64,000 nt of DNA from Wolbachia endosymbiont of Armadillidium arcangelii (GTDB lineage Bacteria; Pseudomonadota; Alphaproteobacteria; Rickettsiales; Anaplasmataceae): contig NZ_CP157942.1 of NCBI RefSeq assembly GCF_040207875.1, forward strand, positions 868,001 through 932,000, given 5' to 3'. Positions 1-8,892 of the stretch are shown here, one piece after another. Numbering within the stretch: the first letter of the stretch is position 1; each line of letters begins with the position of its first letter. The position numbers and the translations under genes are program-made. A model generated the notes under the pieces. That model searched no databases. It saw only the letters and a list, made by a program, of their open reading frames with translations, and had not been told where the DNA came from.

Positions 1-1355
1 AGAATAATTATGGTTGGACAGTTTTACACTACGCTTATGCTTTTGGTACACCTGATATGGTTAACTTTCTTACTAGCAATGGTGCTGATGCTAGCGCTAG
101 GACGAATCACGGTAAAACACCTCTGGAAGTGGCACGTGAGTATAGCAACCTAGAGGTAGTAAACTTTTTTGAGAGGGATGGAGAAAGTGCACGAAGATAT
201 AAGCGTCAAGGTGGTAGTATAGTTCAAAAGTTATCATTAGGTAGCATAGCCAACCAAAAATTAGAAGAGTTAAATTCCAAAGCACTGGATGAATTATTAG
301 GTCAATTTAAATGCTTAGTACACCAGCAGCCTGATAGTTTGCGGCATAATAAAGATATACTACAACGTATTCTGCAAGAAAGTAAGGGAGTAGAGGCGTT
401 GATATGGTTGATAGTAAGAGAGTATAGTATTTTATCGTTAGAATACTCTAATAGAACAAAGCGTTCATTATTAAAAGGCTTAGATGAATGTTTCAATACA
501 GTTATTAATAAGAAGTTTGTCGTTCGTCTTGTGAAGTTACTAGAACATGACGATGTAGTACCAAGAGTAGAAAGGTTTATTAGAAAGCATAAAGTAGAGC
601 TAAAAGGGAAAATATTTCGTAGTTCACAACAGCGTAGTCGTCGCAGCATTGAAGATGATAATTCTGCAATAGAAAGTACGAGCGGAACAAACAAGCTGTC
701 TTCTTGGGTAAATGTTTTTGCTGATACTCTAGTAGGTGCTGTTAAAAGTATTTCTCAGTTTATTTCTTCTCCTTTTAAGCCGGCTATAGGTATGGAATCT
801 TCTAAGGCTATTACAACTCAAGGTGCTGATATAAATGGTACGCTTCTTCTGCTAGATGTATTCGTAAGAAAGATTACAGGTCAAAAGTACATTTCTACAG
901 TAGGTCAGTCTATATCTCCACTAGAAGCACAGGGTTATGCATTGAATATTATAAAGAGGTTTGAAAAAGTAGTAGAGCAAGCTGGATTAAAAAGTGGTTT
1001 ATCAATGCATCGATTAAATATTGATTATATGAGAATGCAGAAAGAGATTACTAAAAAAGTCATGAGTGGTAAATTTAATGAGATTTTAGGTATTTTAAAA
1101 TCATATATAGAGAAAGCATGTTCTGGTAAATTAAGTCTGAAGAAATTTGACAAGTTTATAGCTCAATTTAGTAAGGGGCTGCTAAATCAATCAATACAAC
1201 AGATATTATACAACGGAGATGGTAGATTAGAAGTTAATAATATAGAAGAACAGCAAGGACCTAAGAGTTATTTAAATGATACTTCTGTTCAAGGCCATTT
1301 GACTCGGGATAAGGTTAAATTAATTTCTCAATCTCATCTACCGAAAGGCCAGTGA
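1..1355 (+). CDS. Ankyrin-repeat protein, 3' part (5' end outside window)
   Basis: The reading frame is already open at base 3 and reads an ankyrin repeat (a GWTVLHYA-like helix) before the first ATG at 57, so the start lies upstream of the window. One further repeat with a TPLEVA motif follows, then about 370 residues without repeats. That tail holds a short NGTLLLLDVFVRKITG motif and a block around SMHRLNIDYMRMQKEIT that recurs almost unchanged at the C-terminus of the ankyrin gene at 28854-30815. Ankyrin proteins of this kind are thought to act on host proteins; no function can be assigned here. The last residues overlap the convergent nuclease gene by about 40 bp, so the end is probably read-through into a later insertion and the native C-terminus may be altered. 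Confidence 0.85.
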   Translation, partial: NNYGWTVLHYAYAFGTPDMVNFLTSNGADASARTNHGKTPLEVAREYSNLEVVNFFERDGESARRYKRQGGSIVQKLSLGSIANQKLEELNSKALDELLGQFKCLVHQQPDSLRHNKDILQRILQESKGVEALIWLIVREYSILSLEYSNRTKRSLLKGLDECFNTVINKKFVVRLVKLLEHDDVVPRVERFIRKHKVELKGKIFRSSQQRSRRSIEDDNSAIESTSGTNKLSSWVNVFADTLVGAVKSISQFISSPFKPAIGMESSKAITTQGADINGTLLLLDVFVRKITGQKYISTVGQSISPLEAQGYALNIIKRFEKVVEQAGLKSGLSMHRLNIDYMRMQKEITKKVMSGKFNEILGILKSYIEKACSGKLSLKKFDKFIAQFSKGLLNQSIQQILYNGDGRLEVNNIEEQQGPKSYLNDTSVQGHLTRDKVKLISQSHLPKGQ

Positions 1356-2208
1356 TTTCAGCGATAACATCAATAGAGACACCAGCTTTGAGTGAGTTTT
1401 TAGCGACTTCAATTTTACCTTCAATTTTACCTTCAATTTTACCTTCAATTTTACCTTTTTGATGGCCGATGAGGATGCCTTCATGAAGTTTTTCTTCAAG
1501 ACTAGATAAATAATCATCGGTACGTTTCTTAGCTTGGTCATAAGCAAGACGTTCTTCTTTACTCCAATTATATTGGTTTAACTCATCATAAGCCCTGCCA
1601 ATAATTAAATCACTTCCTATTATTTTTTTTAGATCCTCTTCACTTGTTTCACCGGCGTGTTTAAAAAAATAACACCATTTCTCTATTATATTTTCTAATT
1701 GATCTTCTCTTTTTTTAAATTTAGGTAACTCTATAAAAGTAAAACTAAAGTCTTTGAGATCATGTTCAAAAGTTATCTTATCAAAAGTAACATGATCAGA
1801 CTTATAAGCTAGCTTATTAGGAAATAAGATAAAGTCGGCAATGGCAATAAAGATAACGCCTTTAAGATCATGATACTGGTCACCTACATCAGCTTGACTT
1901 GAATAGGCCTTAGCGGCATAATATTGGGCACGTTTTTCAAAGCCAGTAGTTTTAGCGACTTGCATCTCAATTATTGTTTTTATCCCTGTAGAATCAACAC
2001 AGAGAACATCAACAATGCTTTGCTTTTGAGAGGCAATGACAGGGTCTTGAATGGGACTGAGAAAGGAGACATCTTTAATCTTATTGTCATCGGTAAGACC
2101 TAGTATATCATTGAGAAAGTGAATAAGAATATCTTTATTTTTTTCGGTACCAAAGATACGGCGAAAAGCTATATCATTGCGAGCATCAAGAAACTTGGAA
2201 AGAGCCAT
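1315..2208 (-). CDS. Rpn family PD-(D/E)XK nuclease / putative transposase
   Basis: The 297-residue protein has the N-terminal FRRIFGTEKNKDILIHFLN block and the central IIEMQVAKTTGFEKRAQYYAAKAY segment typical of Rpn (PF12784-type) recombination-promoting nucleases, a PD-(D/E)XK fold that cuts DNA. The EMQ motif supplies the core acidic residue. The C-terminus carries a run of KGKIEG repeats and a short helical tail (SLKAGVSIDVIAEITGLS) common in Wolbachia members. A second, N-terminally altered copy lies at 23050-24030. It stands alone, convergent with the ankyrin gene on its left and divergent from the XRE regulator on its right, which fits a mobile or selfish gene. The start at 2208 matches the family N-terminus (MALSKFLD). 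Confidence 0.9.
   Translation of the reverse strand: MALSKFLDARNDIAFRRIFGTEKNKDILIHFLNDILGLTDDNKIKDVSFLSPIQDPVIASQKQSIVDVLCVDSTGIKTIIEMQVAKTTGFEKRAQYYAAKAYSSQADVGDQYHDLKGVIFIAIADFILFPNKLAYKSDHVTFDKITFEHDLKDFSFTFIELPKFKKREDQLENIIEKWCYFFKHAGETSEEDLKKIIGSDLIIGRAYDELNQYNWSKEERLAYDQAKKRTDDYLSSLEEKLHEGILIGHQKGKIEGKIEGKIEGKIEVAKNSLKAGVSIDVIAEITGLSVDEIEKLI
1408..1455. repeat. Four exact 12-bp tandem repeats inside the Rpn gene
   Basis: Four consecutive copies of TTCAATTTTACC encode the GKIE tetrapeptide repeats of the nuclease on the minus strand. The 12-bp unit keeps frame, so copy number can vary without breaking the gene. The paralogue at 23050-24030 has only two such units, at the equivalent place. 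Confidence 0.95.
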
Positions 2209-2336
2209 GATAAGTTAACCTAGAAAGCATTAATAATTATACACAATTGTGAAGAAATATTCAACTAAAATTGAAACATAGAAGTTTTTGTATATCTTTA
2301 TTTGGTAGTATTAACCTGTATAATATCTATTTCTGT

Positions 2337-3086
2337 ATGTCAAACATCTCCATAAGGTACAAAATAGCACAAAAAGTAAGGAGCTGGAGGCTAAAGCGAG
2401 GATATACTCAAAAAGATTTAGCGGGAAAAATCGGTGTAACATATCAAATAGTACTACAATATGAAAAAGGAATACGTAAAATTTCGATTGAAAAGTTATA
2501 TGCTATAGCAAAGGTATTATCGGTTGATATTATAGACCTAATTCCTGTATCAAATGAGAAAGCCTGCTTTAAAAATGAGGAACTAAATCTAATAAGAAAA
2601 TATAAAACGATTAATAATCAGGAGTTACGTAGAATGTTTTGTTTACTAACCAAATTTGTTCAAGTTAGTGAGAAAAATAGTAAAAAAACGGAGAGAATAA
2701 AAATTGCAAAAGGTCTGGTTAAAGTAGGAGTTTCTGTCGATATTGTTGCAAAAACAATTGGTCTCTCTGCTGATGAATGTGTTGAAGAAAAAACGGGTTC
2801 TATCTACTACAAAATAGGGAAAAAGATAAAAGAATGGAGAGTGGTAAGAGAGTACACTCAAAAGGATTTAGCAGAGAAGATAGATACAACACGTGACGAA
2901 ATAAGTAACTATGAGCAAGGAAGGACTGCTGTTCCACTGGGAAGATTATATGAGATAGCAAAGGCGTTATCGATTAATATCATGGACCTACTTGAATTAA
3001 CAGAGGATACAGATGATAAAGTGGAAAATGAACTACCTGATTTAATAAAAGAATACAAAAAGATTGAAAGCCAAGTAATGCACTAA
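2337..3086 (+). CDS. Double-HTH XRE family transcriptional regulator, C-terminus frameshifted
   Basis: Two XRE/Cro-type helix-turn-helix domains, residues ~5-65 (YTQKDLAGKIGVTYQIVLQYEKG) and ~165-225 (YTQKDLAEKIDTTRDEISNYEQG), are joined by a helical linker. Such proteins bind DNA as repressors or activators of phage genes. The ATG at 2337 is chosen over an upstream ATG at 2271 because homology to its neighbours starts there. Compared with the 5.5-6.4 kb paralogue, about 7 bp are missing after the codons for ESQ, and the frame ends at VMH. The rest of the C-terminal domain survives out of frame to about 3236, with a second small deletion near 3140. It belongs to a cluster of three related regulators with radC. 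Confidence 0.85.
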   Translation: MSNISIRYKIAQKVRSWRLKRGYTQKDLAGKIGVTYQIVLQYEKGIRKISIEKLYAIAKVLSVDIIDLIPVSNEKACFKNEELNLIRKYKTINNQELRRMFCLLTKFVQVSEKNSKKTERIKIAKGLVKVGVSVDIVAKTIGLSADECVEEKTGSIYYKIGKKIKEWRVVREYTQKDLAEKIDTTRDEISNYEQGRTAVPLGRLYEIAKALSINIMDLLELTEDTDDKVENELPDLIKEYKKIESQVMH

Positions 3087-3403
3087 TAAAATCTCTGCTT
3101 GAAAGCATACAAATTTGCGAAGAGAAAGTGAAAAGAGCAGAAAATTGCAAAGAACTTAGTTAAAAAAGGAATTTCTACCGATATTATTTTACAAATAACA
3201 GGCCTCTCTTTAGACGAAATTCAACAGATTTAAAATAAAAAATCAGTATATATTAATATCTTAACTTCTTGATGAAAAAATAAGTAAAAAAGATTTAAAA
3301 ATTGATTTGACTTCACTCGAAAGCTATGGCTCTATGCCAATGCTGATAAAAAAACAGCAGTAAATATTTAAAAAAAATTTGTTGTTAGTGAAGGGTAAAT
3401 TAT
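3087..3403 (+). pseudogene. Out-of-frame 3' remnant of the XRE regulator, then spacer
   Basis: Bases 3087-3236 still encode, in shifted frames, the C-terminal motif found in the paralogues (a KAERIKAAKDLVK-like helix, then a DIILQ...GLS segment), ending at a TAA near 3234. The stretch from about 3237 to 3403 is AT-rich with no recognisable gene; it ends in the short leader of the radC-like gene. Confidence 0.6.
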
Positions 3404-4067
3404 ATGAATAATAATAAGAATAAAGAAGAAATAGAATTCAGAATATTAGAAAGCAAAGGCAAAGCACTACTTGATCGTGAAATCAATGGAGACGTTTCTA
3501 AGTGCAGTATATGAAAGGCCACAAGCTCAAGAAATTGCTAAAAATCTGGTGAATACCTATACGGGAGTAGGAAGGATTTTAGGTAGAGAAATGGATGACC
3601 TGAAAGTTATAGAAGGAGTAACTGATTCTGCAGTAGCAGTGATTATGTGTGTTAAGGAAACACTAGAAAGAGTACTGAGAGAAAAACTTAAGAGTGAGCC
3701 AATAATGGACTTGCAAGGGCTAGTAGAGTACTTGAACGTAAGTATAGGCCACTCAGAAAGGGAATGTGTAAAAATACTGTACTTGAATAAAAGGCGCCAA
3801 TTAATCGGAGAAGAATCCTATATTGGTGAAATGGAAAAAGCACCGGTATACATAAAGGAGATTACAAGAAAAGCATTAATAAAAAATGCAACATCAATAA
3901 TAATGTCACATAACCACCCTGGGGGAAGTTTAAAACCTTCAGAAGAAGATCAAGCAGTAACAAAGAGCCTAGCAGCAGCATGTAGTACTGTAAGCGTTAG
4001 ATTGTTTGACCACATTATCATCACAAGTGCAGGGTATTTTAGCTTTAGAGAAAGTGGATTGTTATAG
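3404..4067 (+). pseudogene. radC: RadC-like JAB/MPN domain protein, 5' frameshift
   Basis: The C-terminal 120 residues are a RadC-type JAB domain with the metal-binding motif SHNHPGGSLKPSEED, and the N-terminal helical part has a helix-hairpin-helix-like region. Family members are annotated as DNA-repair proteins, but the role is unproven and they are frequent on mobile elements. The natural start is the ATG at 3404, which reads on to KALLDREI. There an extra A in the ATCAATGGAG stretch (about 3485) shifts frame, and homology resumes at METFLSAVYERPQ. Alternatively translation could begin at a TTG at 3471 or the ATG at 3486, which would drop about 25 residues. It sits inside the XRE regulator cluster, as in other WO prophages. 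Confidence 0.75.
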
Positions 4068-4200
4068 CAAAAAGAAAGAATTTAGCTTCTAAACTGATTA
4101 AGAGAAAGTATTTGCAAATCTACTTATATTAATTTATAATGAGTAATATAATGTATAACAACTATACACTTAGAAAGTATATTTAATAGCGGAGGCTAAT

Positions 4201-5383
4201 ATGGGTAATAAGATAATTGTACCTTTTGATGACAAAAAGGGAGGTGTTTACGAGTTAAACATTGATCTGGATAGATTATCGAAGGGTGAGATGTTAAATG
4301 CTATTGTAGGAATTGGTCGTGCTAACCAGTCCACCTTTGTAAGCAAAATTAATAAGGCTAAAAATCCTGGAGATGTACCTTTCCCTGGTAGAGAAGTTCG
4401 CGAAAACCAAATCAACTATGGGAAAGGATTTGACTATATTTATGGCACAAAACCTTTGAGTAATCAAGCAGATTATCCAGAAGGGTTAAATCCATTTGCT
4501 TCAGCTTTGCAAAAAACAAAGCCAAGTGCAGAAAAGTTAAGCTGGTTTAAAAGTGCTGTGGTAAGAGCAAAAAGTCCAAATGAACTGCACAAGGTTGTAG
4601 ACGAAGCATTAGTTGCTGGAGCAAGGCTAAATGCATGTAATGATGGAGAATGGAGCTTTGCAGAATACATGATATTAGGCACACACTTTCACAGGTTAGA
4701 AAAAGATGATCGAAAAAAGATAATGCGTAAATTAATGCTAAGTGGTGCAGAGTTTCATGATACTCTACTGCAGAATAAACTGATAGGTGAAATCTATAAT
4801 GAGCTACAGCCAGAAGTTCAGCCACAGATAGATAAGAGACTAGAAGAACTAGAGAAAGCTGGCGAAAGTGCTGTTCAGGAAGGAGCTTTAATAGATCTAG
4901 AAATAGATAATAGGACGTTTTTTGTGGAATTTTCTGAGAACAGTAAAGTAGAAGTTGCCAAAATACTGAGAGAGTTAGGAAGTAATATTTTAAAAATTGG
5001 TAATGATGCAGTTGAGGTTAAAAGTGAGAAGGGAGGTATAAGAAACTATACTGATATGTCAGATGGCAGCTCTGTCATGTTAGAATTTCCTACGAGCATT
5101 GGTAAGCTAAATATTGTATTGTACCAAGAGGCAGATCAGGTGCAAGTGAGAGTAGAAAATAAGGAAATGTGGGCTGAGTTAAAAAAAAAGAGGCGAAGAA
5201 ATAGGAAAAAATTGCCTCTTTGGGGGAGTGAAGCTTAAGGAAGTGGTAGAAAGAGGTAATTTCACTAGATGTGGCATATGGAATGAAAAGTATGCTATAA
5301 AAGATATTAGCAATGATGAAGTATTGTCTCCGTGGGTAAATAGGGTATGTGGAGGTAGTAAAGAAACTTTTAGGGGGCTTTAA
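4201..5383 (+). CDS. Unknown Wolbachia protein, tail frameshifted at an A9 run
   Basis: The ATG at 4201 follows a good ribosome binding site (GCGGAGGC). The in-frame protein is 345 residues and stops at 5238. Its C-terminal part (~230-335: FFVEFSENSKVEVAK, then RNYTDMSDGSSV and IGKLNIVL) is clearly related to the C-terminal part of the protein at 34996-36462. Just before the stop, a run of nine A's (5181-5189) shifts frame. With eight A's the reading continues through EEIGKNCLFGGVKL, matching LGENCLLGGKSIL of the paralogue, to a stop at 5383. So either the gene is frameshifted, or polymerase slippage on the A run restores the longer product. No known domain was recognised; a degenerate ankyrin-like stretch (LVAGARLNACNDGEW) lies near residue 140. 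Confidence 0.7.
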
Positions 5384-5455
5384 TTAATCTATAGACAACT
5401 TTAAGGTTTTAGAGTTTACTGGAGCCTTTGAGCTATAGTAGAAAATATTATATGT

Positions 5456-6369
5456 ATGGTTCTTTTCGTGGAAAGAAGTCTAGACTATGAAGTAGGGAAA
5501 AAGTAAAAAATTGGAGGTTAGAGCGAGGTTATACTCAGAAAGATTTAGCAGAGAAAATTGGTGTAAAGTACTGGGTAATACTGCAGTATGAGAAAGGAAA
5601 CCGTAGAATTTCAATTGAAAGGTTATATGCTATAGCTGAGGCACTATCAATCAGTATTACGGATCTCATTCCTGTATCAAAAATCTGTTTTGAAGATGAC
5701 GGAGAGGAAATATTAAATCTAGTAAGAGAATATAAAAAGATTAACGATCATGAGTTACGTAGAATGTTTTGTTTGCTAACCAAATTTGTCCAAGTCAGTG
5801 AAAAAAGTAGTAGAAAATCGGAAAAAATAAAAATTGCAAAGGGTCTGGTTAAAGCAGGAATTTCTGTTGATATTGTTTCACAAGCAATTGGCCTCTCTGC
5901 TGATGAATGTATTGAAGAAAAAGTTGGTTCTATACACTGCCAAATAGGAAAGAAGATAAAAGAATGGAGGCTAGTGAGAGAGTATGCTCAAAAAGATTTA
6001 GCAGAGAAAATGAATACAACACGTCACGAAATAAGCAACTATGAACAAGGAAGGACTTCTGTTCCACTTGATAAATTACATGGAATAGCAAAGGTGTTAT
6101 CAATTAATATCATGGACCTACTTGAACTAACAGGAGATGAGATAGAAAATAAGCTACCTGATTTGGTTAAAGAATACAAAGAAATTGAGAGCCAAGAACT
6201 ACGTAATGCATTAAGAGAGTCTCTGTTTGAAGGTATAAGGATTTGTGAAGAAAAAGTGAGAAAAGCGGAAAGGATCAAAGCTGCAAAGGATTTAGTAAAA
6301 GGGGGAATTCCTGTTGATATTATTTTGCAAGCGGTAGGTTTACCTGTTGATATAGTTTTAGATGGGTAG
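5456..6369 (+). pseudogene. Double-HTH XRE regulator with 5' frameshift
   Basis: From the ATG at 5456 the frame reads MVLFVERSLDYEVGK and then breaks in an A run near 5503, where one A is missing. After the break the frame is open to 6369 and encodes the rest of the first HTH (YTQKDLAEKIGV) and the whole second HTH (EYAQKDLAEKMNTTRHEISNYEQG), followed by an intact C-terminal domain ending VGLPVDIVLDG. If translated from the internal ATG at 5764 it would yield a 201-residue protein with one HTH. It is the closest paralogue of the regulator at 2337 and shows what that gene has lost. Confidence 0.8.
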
Positions 6370-6407
6370 CTCGTGGAAAAATTATAGTAATAGAGTTTTT
6401 TTCTTAA

Positions 6408-7322
6408 ATGGAGGTATATGTGTTTGTTTCTGCAAGCAATGTTAGTTATGGAATAGGGCAAAAAATAGAAAATTGTAGGTTAATGCGAGGTCATACTCAA
6501 ATAGGATTAGCAGGTCAAATAGGTTTAACATACCAAGAAGTGAACAGCTATGAAAATGGCTATAGCGCTATTCCTGTTGAAGTATTATATATAATAGCAA
6601 AAGCATTATCAGCTACTGTTACAGATCTGCTACCTGAATCAGTAATAGTAAGAGAGTATAAAGATGAAGACGAAGAAATACTCTATCTAACAAAAATATA
6701 TGAGAATCAAAAGTTAGGCAAAATAGTACCTTCATTAGTCAGGTTTGTTCATATTAGCGAGAAAATCAATCAAGAGGAGGCAAGATTAGAAGTAGCAAAA
6801 AATCTAGTTAAAGAAGGAGTTTCAGTTGACATAATTTCCCAAGCAACCGGCTTATCTATTTACGAGTATGATAATACAGAGAAAGAAGTCTGCACTGATT
6901 CTATATACTACAGAGTAGGGCAAAGAATAAGAGAATGGAGATTGATAAAAAGGTATACTCAAAAAGATTTAGCAAACAAAGTTGGTTTAACACTCAAGGA
7001 AATACACGAGTATGAAATAGGATACACTGCCATATCATTTGACAAATTATATCAAATAGCAGAAGGATTATCAGTGAATATTAAAGTTCTGCTGCCTAAA
7101 ACAAGGGAAAGCAAAAAGCTATTGAGTTTAATGGATGAGTACAGAGAACAAGAATCATTAGATGCGTTAGTTAAATCTCTATCTGAAGATATGAAAAGCG
7201 GCAAGGAAAAAGTTAAAAAAGCAGAGAAAGTCAGGGTTGCAAAGAATCTATCAAAGGCAGATATTTCTATTGACATTATTGTGCGAGCAAGTGGCCTAAC
7301 TGCTGATGATTGTGAAAATTGA
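6408..7322 (+). CDS. Double-HTH XRE family transcriptional regulator
   Basis: This is the only intact member of the regulator trio, 304 residues. Two HTH domains lie at ~12-70 (HTQIGLAGQIGLTYQEVNSYENG) and ~175-235 (YTQKDLANKVGLTLKEIHEYEIG), each followed by a helical segment with the repeated motif KNLVKEGVSVDIISQATGLS or its equivalent. The tandem architecture suggests a single chain that binds a two-part operator, probably controlling accessory or lytic genes of the prophage (inference). The ATG at 6408 follows a weak purine-rich site; the GTG at 6420 is a possible alternative. It lies 38 bp downstream of the previous regulator, on the same strand. Confidence 0.88.
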   Translation: MEVYVFVSASNVSYGIGQKIENCRLMRGHTQIGLAGQIGLTYQEVNSYENGYSAIPVEVLYIIAKALSATVTDLLPESVIVREYKDEDEEILYLTKIYENQKLGKIVPSLVRFVHISEKINQEEARLEVAKNLVKEGVSVDIISQATGLSIYEYDNTEKEVCTDSIYYRVGQRIREWRLIKRYTQKDLANKVGLTLKEIHEYEIGYTAISFDKLYQIAEGLSVNIKVLLPKTRESKKLLSLMDEYREQESLDALVKSLSEDMKSGKEKVKKAEKVRVAKNLSKADISIDIIVRASGLTADDCEN

Positions 7323-7407
7323 ATTGACTTGAATTCTGGATTAAAAACAGGGTACTCAGAGATATTATATTAAGATATAAGCAAAAGTAATTGTTTATTT
7401 AATAAAT

Positions 7408-7992
7408 CTATTTGCCATCTCTGAAAATTTGCTTAGATTTCGCTTGTTCAACAGATACCTCTTCTAGTTTTTCTGGCTCAGCTTCGGGTCTTGCAGCCAA
7501 TTTGCATTGTTTGATAACTTTCTTTAACGTTTTTACTGCAATAAAATTAATACTGAAAACACATGCCGAAGTTATGGCTAAGGCTGGAAAAGTGGCCAAA
7601 TTAAACATCGGCAAAATTGCCACAATCGTACCAGATGTGAGTAAAAGCGCTAACTTTTTGCTTCCAATGATCTTATTTTTTTTAACCTTTATTGGGTTTA
7701 ATTTTTTTACTTTTCCTTTTAGCTTTTTGAAGCCTTTTTTGAACGTATTGCCTCTTTTCAGCTCTTTTTCTACGGGTTTTGTTTTTAAGCTTTTTATTTT
7801 TTCTTTTATTCCTTTTTTATCTTTTTTTGCTTTAGAGGTTTTCTCCATCATCTTTAGAGGTTGCTCATGTAGCGGTTTTGGCTTATCGTTTGAAGTTTTA
7901 GCTTCTTGGCCATTAGTATATTTTTCGGACGAAACTATGTTTTTTAAACCTTTCTTTGCTTTGTGGTATAATTTCTTTAGTTTGCTTGGCAT
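7408..7992 (-). CDS. Lysine-rich protein with a C-terminal membrane hairpin
   Basis: The 194-residue protein is strongly basic (many KK pairs) over residues 1-115. Two hydrophobic stretches follow at ~117-133 (LALLLTSGTIVAILPMF) and ~137-155 (FPALAITSACVFSINFIAV), then a charged tail. It starts 16 bp inside the end of the patatin gene, so the two are probably co-translated. Such an overlap suggests a functional link, for example a membrane partner or release factor for the lipase, but this is inference. No known family was recognised. Confidence 0.65.
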   Translation of the reverse strand: MPSKLKKLYHKAKKGLKNIVSSEKYTNGQEAKTSNDKPKPLHEQPLKMMEKTSKAKKDKKGIKEKIKSLKTKPVEKELKRGNTFKKGFKKLKGKVKKLNPIKVKKNKIIGSKKLALLLTSGTIVAILPMFNLATFPALAITSACVFSINFIAVKTLKKVIKQCKLAARPEAEPEKLEEVSVEQAKSKQIFRDGK

Positions 7993-8891
7993 TTCAAAAA
8001 TTTATCTATTACTTCCTGGTTGTCCTCTATCATTGCATTTGCTTCTTGCTGAAGACATTTAATATTTTCAGGTGTTACATTATCCATCTCAGCCGACGCT
8101 ATTGTCAGTTGTGATTGTATTCTTATATATCTGTCGTCCATTACGTTACCTAGTTGATAATTCACTACATCAAGGCTCGAAGCAAACATCACATTTAATA
8201 GGGGCTTTATCCAAGCTATTTTCCCTAATTTCCTGTACTTGATTCGATTAGATAGCCGACCTGTGCCAATTGACACCAGAATGATCTCTTCATTAGGGAA
8301 AAGTTTTTTACTGTTTGCATATGCACATGCCGCTGGATTATTAGCAAAAACCCCGCCATCCACTAATACCATTTCCTTTTGGTTGATTTTAAGATATTTA
8401 GGTGCAAAGTAAGTAGGTGCTGCAGTTGCTGCTCTTAATACATCCCTTAATTTAATAAAATTCCTATCCTCTTTCCAGCTTTTGAAGAAAAATGGGCAGT
8501 TATTGTGAATATCGTAACTCGTAATCAACACATTACTTAAAGTGTTTTTAAAGACATCATCGCCAAAATATTTATGAAGTACATACTCAATATTTTTATG
8601 TGGGTATTGTGTACAGTTAAACCAAGATAATATTGATCGCCTGAAGAATGAAGATTTAAAAATATATGACCCGTATTCTTGGTAAAACTCAACTAAATCA
8701 TTGGCTGAATATTGAGGTTTATCTTTTTTACATAATCCTGCCACAACAATCCCACCGGTTGAGGTTCCTGCCACTAAATCAAAGATTTCAGCTATCGGTT
8801 TCCTTGCCCTCTTTTCTATTTCTGCTAGTATAATGGCTGGTATGATGCCTCTTATGCCTCCGCCATCAACTGAAAGGATGTATTTGGTCAT
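7977..8891 (-). CDS. Patatin-like phospholipase
   Basis: A complete patatin domain is visible. From the ATG at 8891 the order is the oxyanion-hole motif DGGGIRG (residues 9-15), the nucleophile elbow GTSTGG with Ser44, and the catalytic Asp in LVDGG (Asp178), giving the Ser-Asp dyad of patatin/cPLA2-like acyl hydrolases that cleave phospholipid acyl esters. WO prophages commonly carry such a gene near the tail end, with a proposed role in host membrane lysis or entry. The longer frame starting at 8936 is rejected because its first 15 codons are antisense to the group II intron. The intron begins 1 bp beyond the ATG, so the native promoter and ribosome site have been displaced. Confidence 0.92.
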   Translation of the reverse strand: MTKYILSVDGGGIRGIIPAIILAEIEKRARKPIAEIFDLVAGTSTGGIVVAGLCKKDKPQYSANDLVEFYQEYGSYIFKSSFFRRSILSWFNCTQYPHKNIEYVLHKYFGDDVFKNTLSNVLITSYDIHNNCPFFFKSWKEDRNFIKLRDVLRAATAAPTYFAPKYLKINQKEMVLVDGGVFANNPAACAYANSKKLFPNEEIILVSIGTGRLSNRIKYRKLGKIAWIKPLLNVMFASSLDVVNYQLGNVMDDRYIRIQSQLTIASAEMDNVTPENIKCLQQEANAMIEDNQEVIDKFLKCQAN

Positions 8892-8892
8892 G

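Noticed and set aside
7412..8062. 216-codon plus-strand frame rich in Phe and Leu
   Set aside because: Antisense to the lysine-rich membrane protein and patatin genes.
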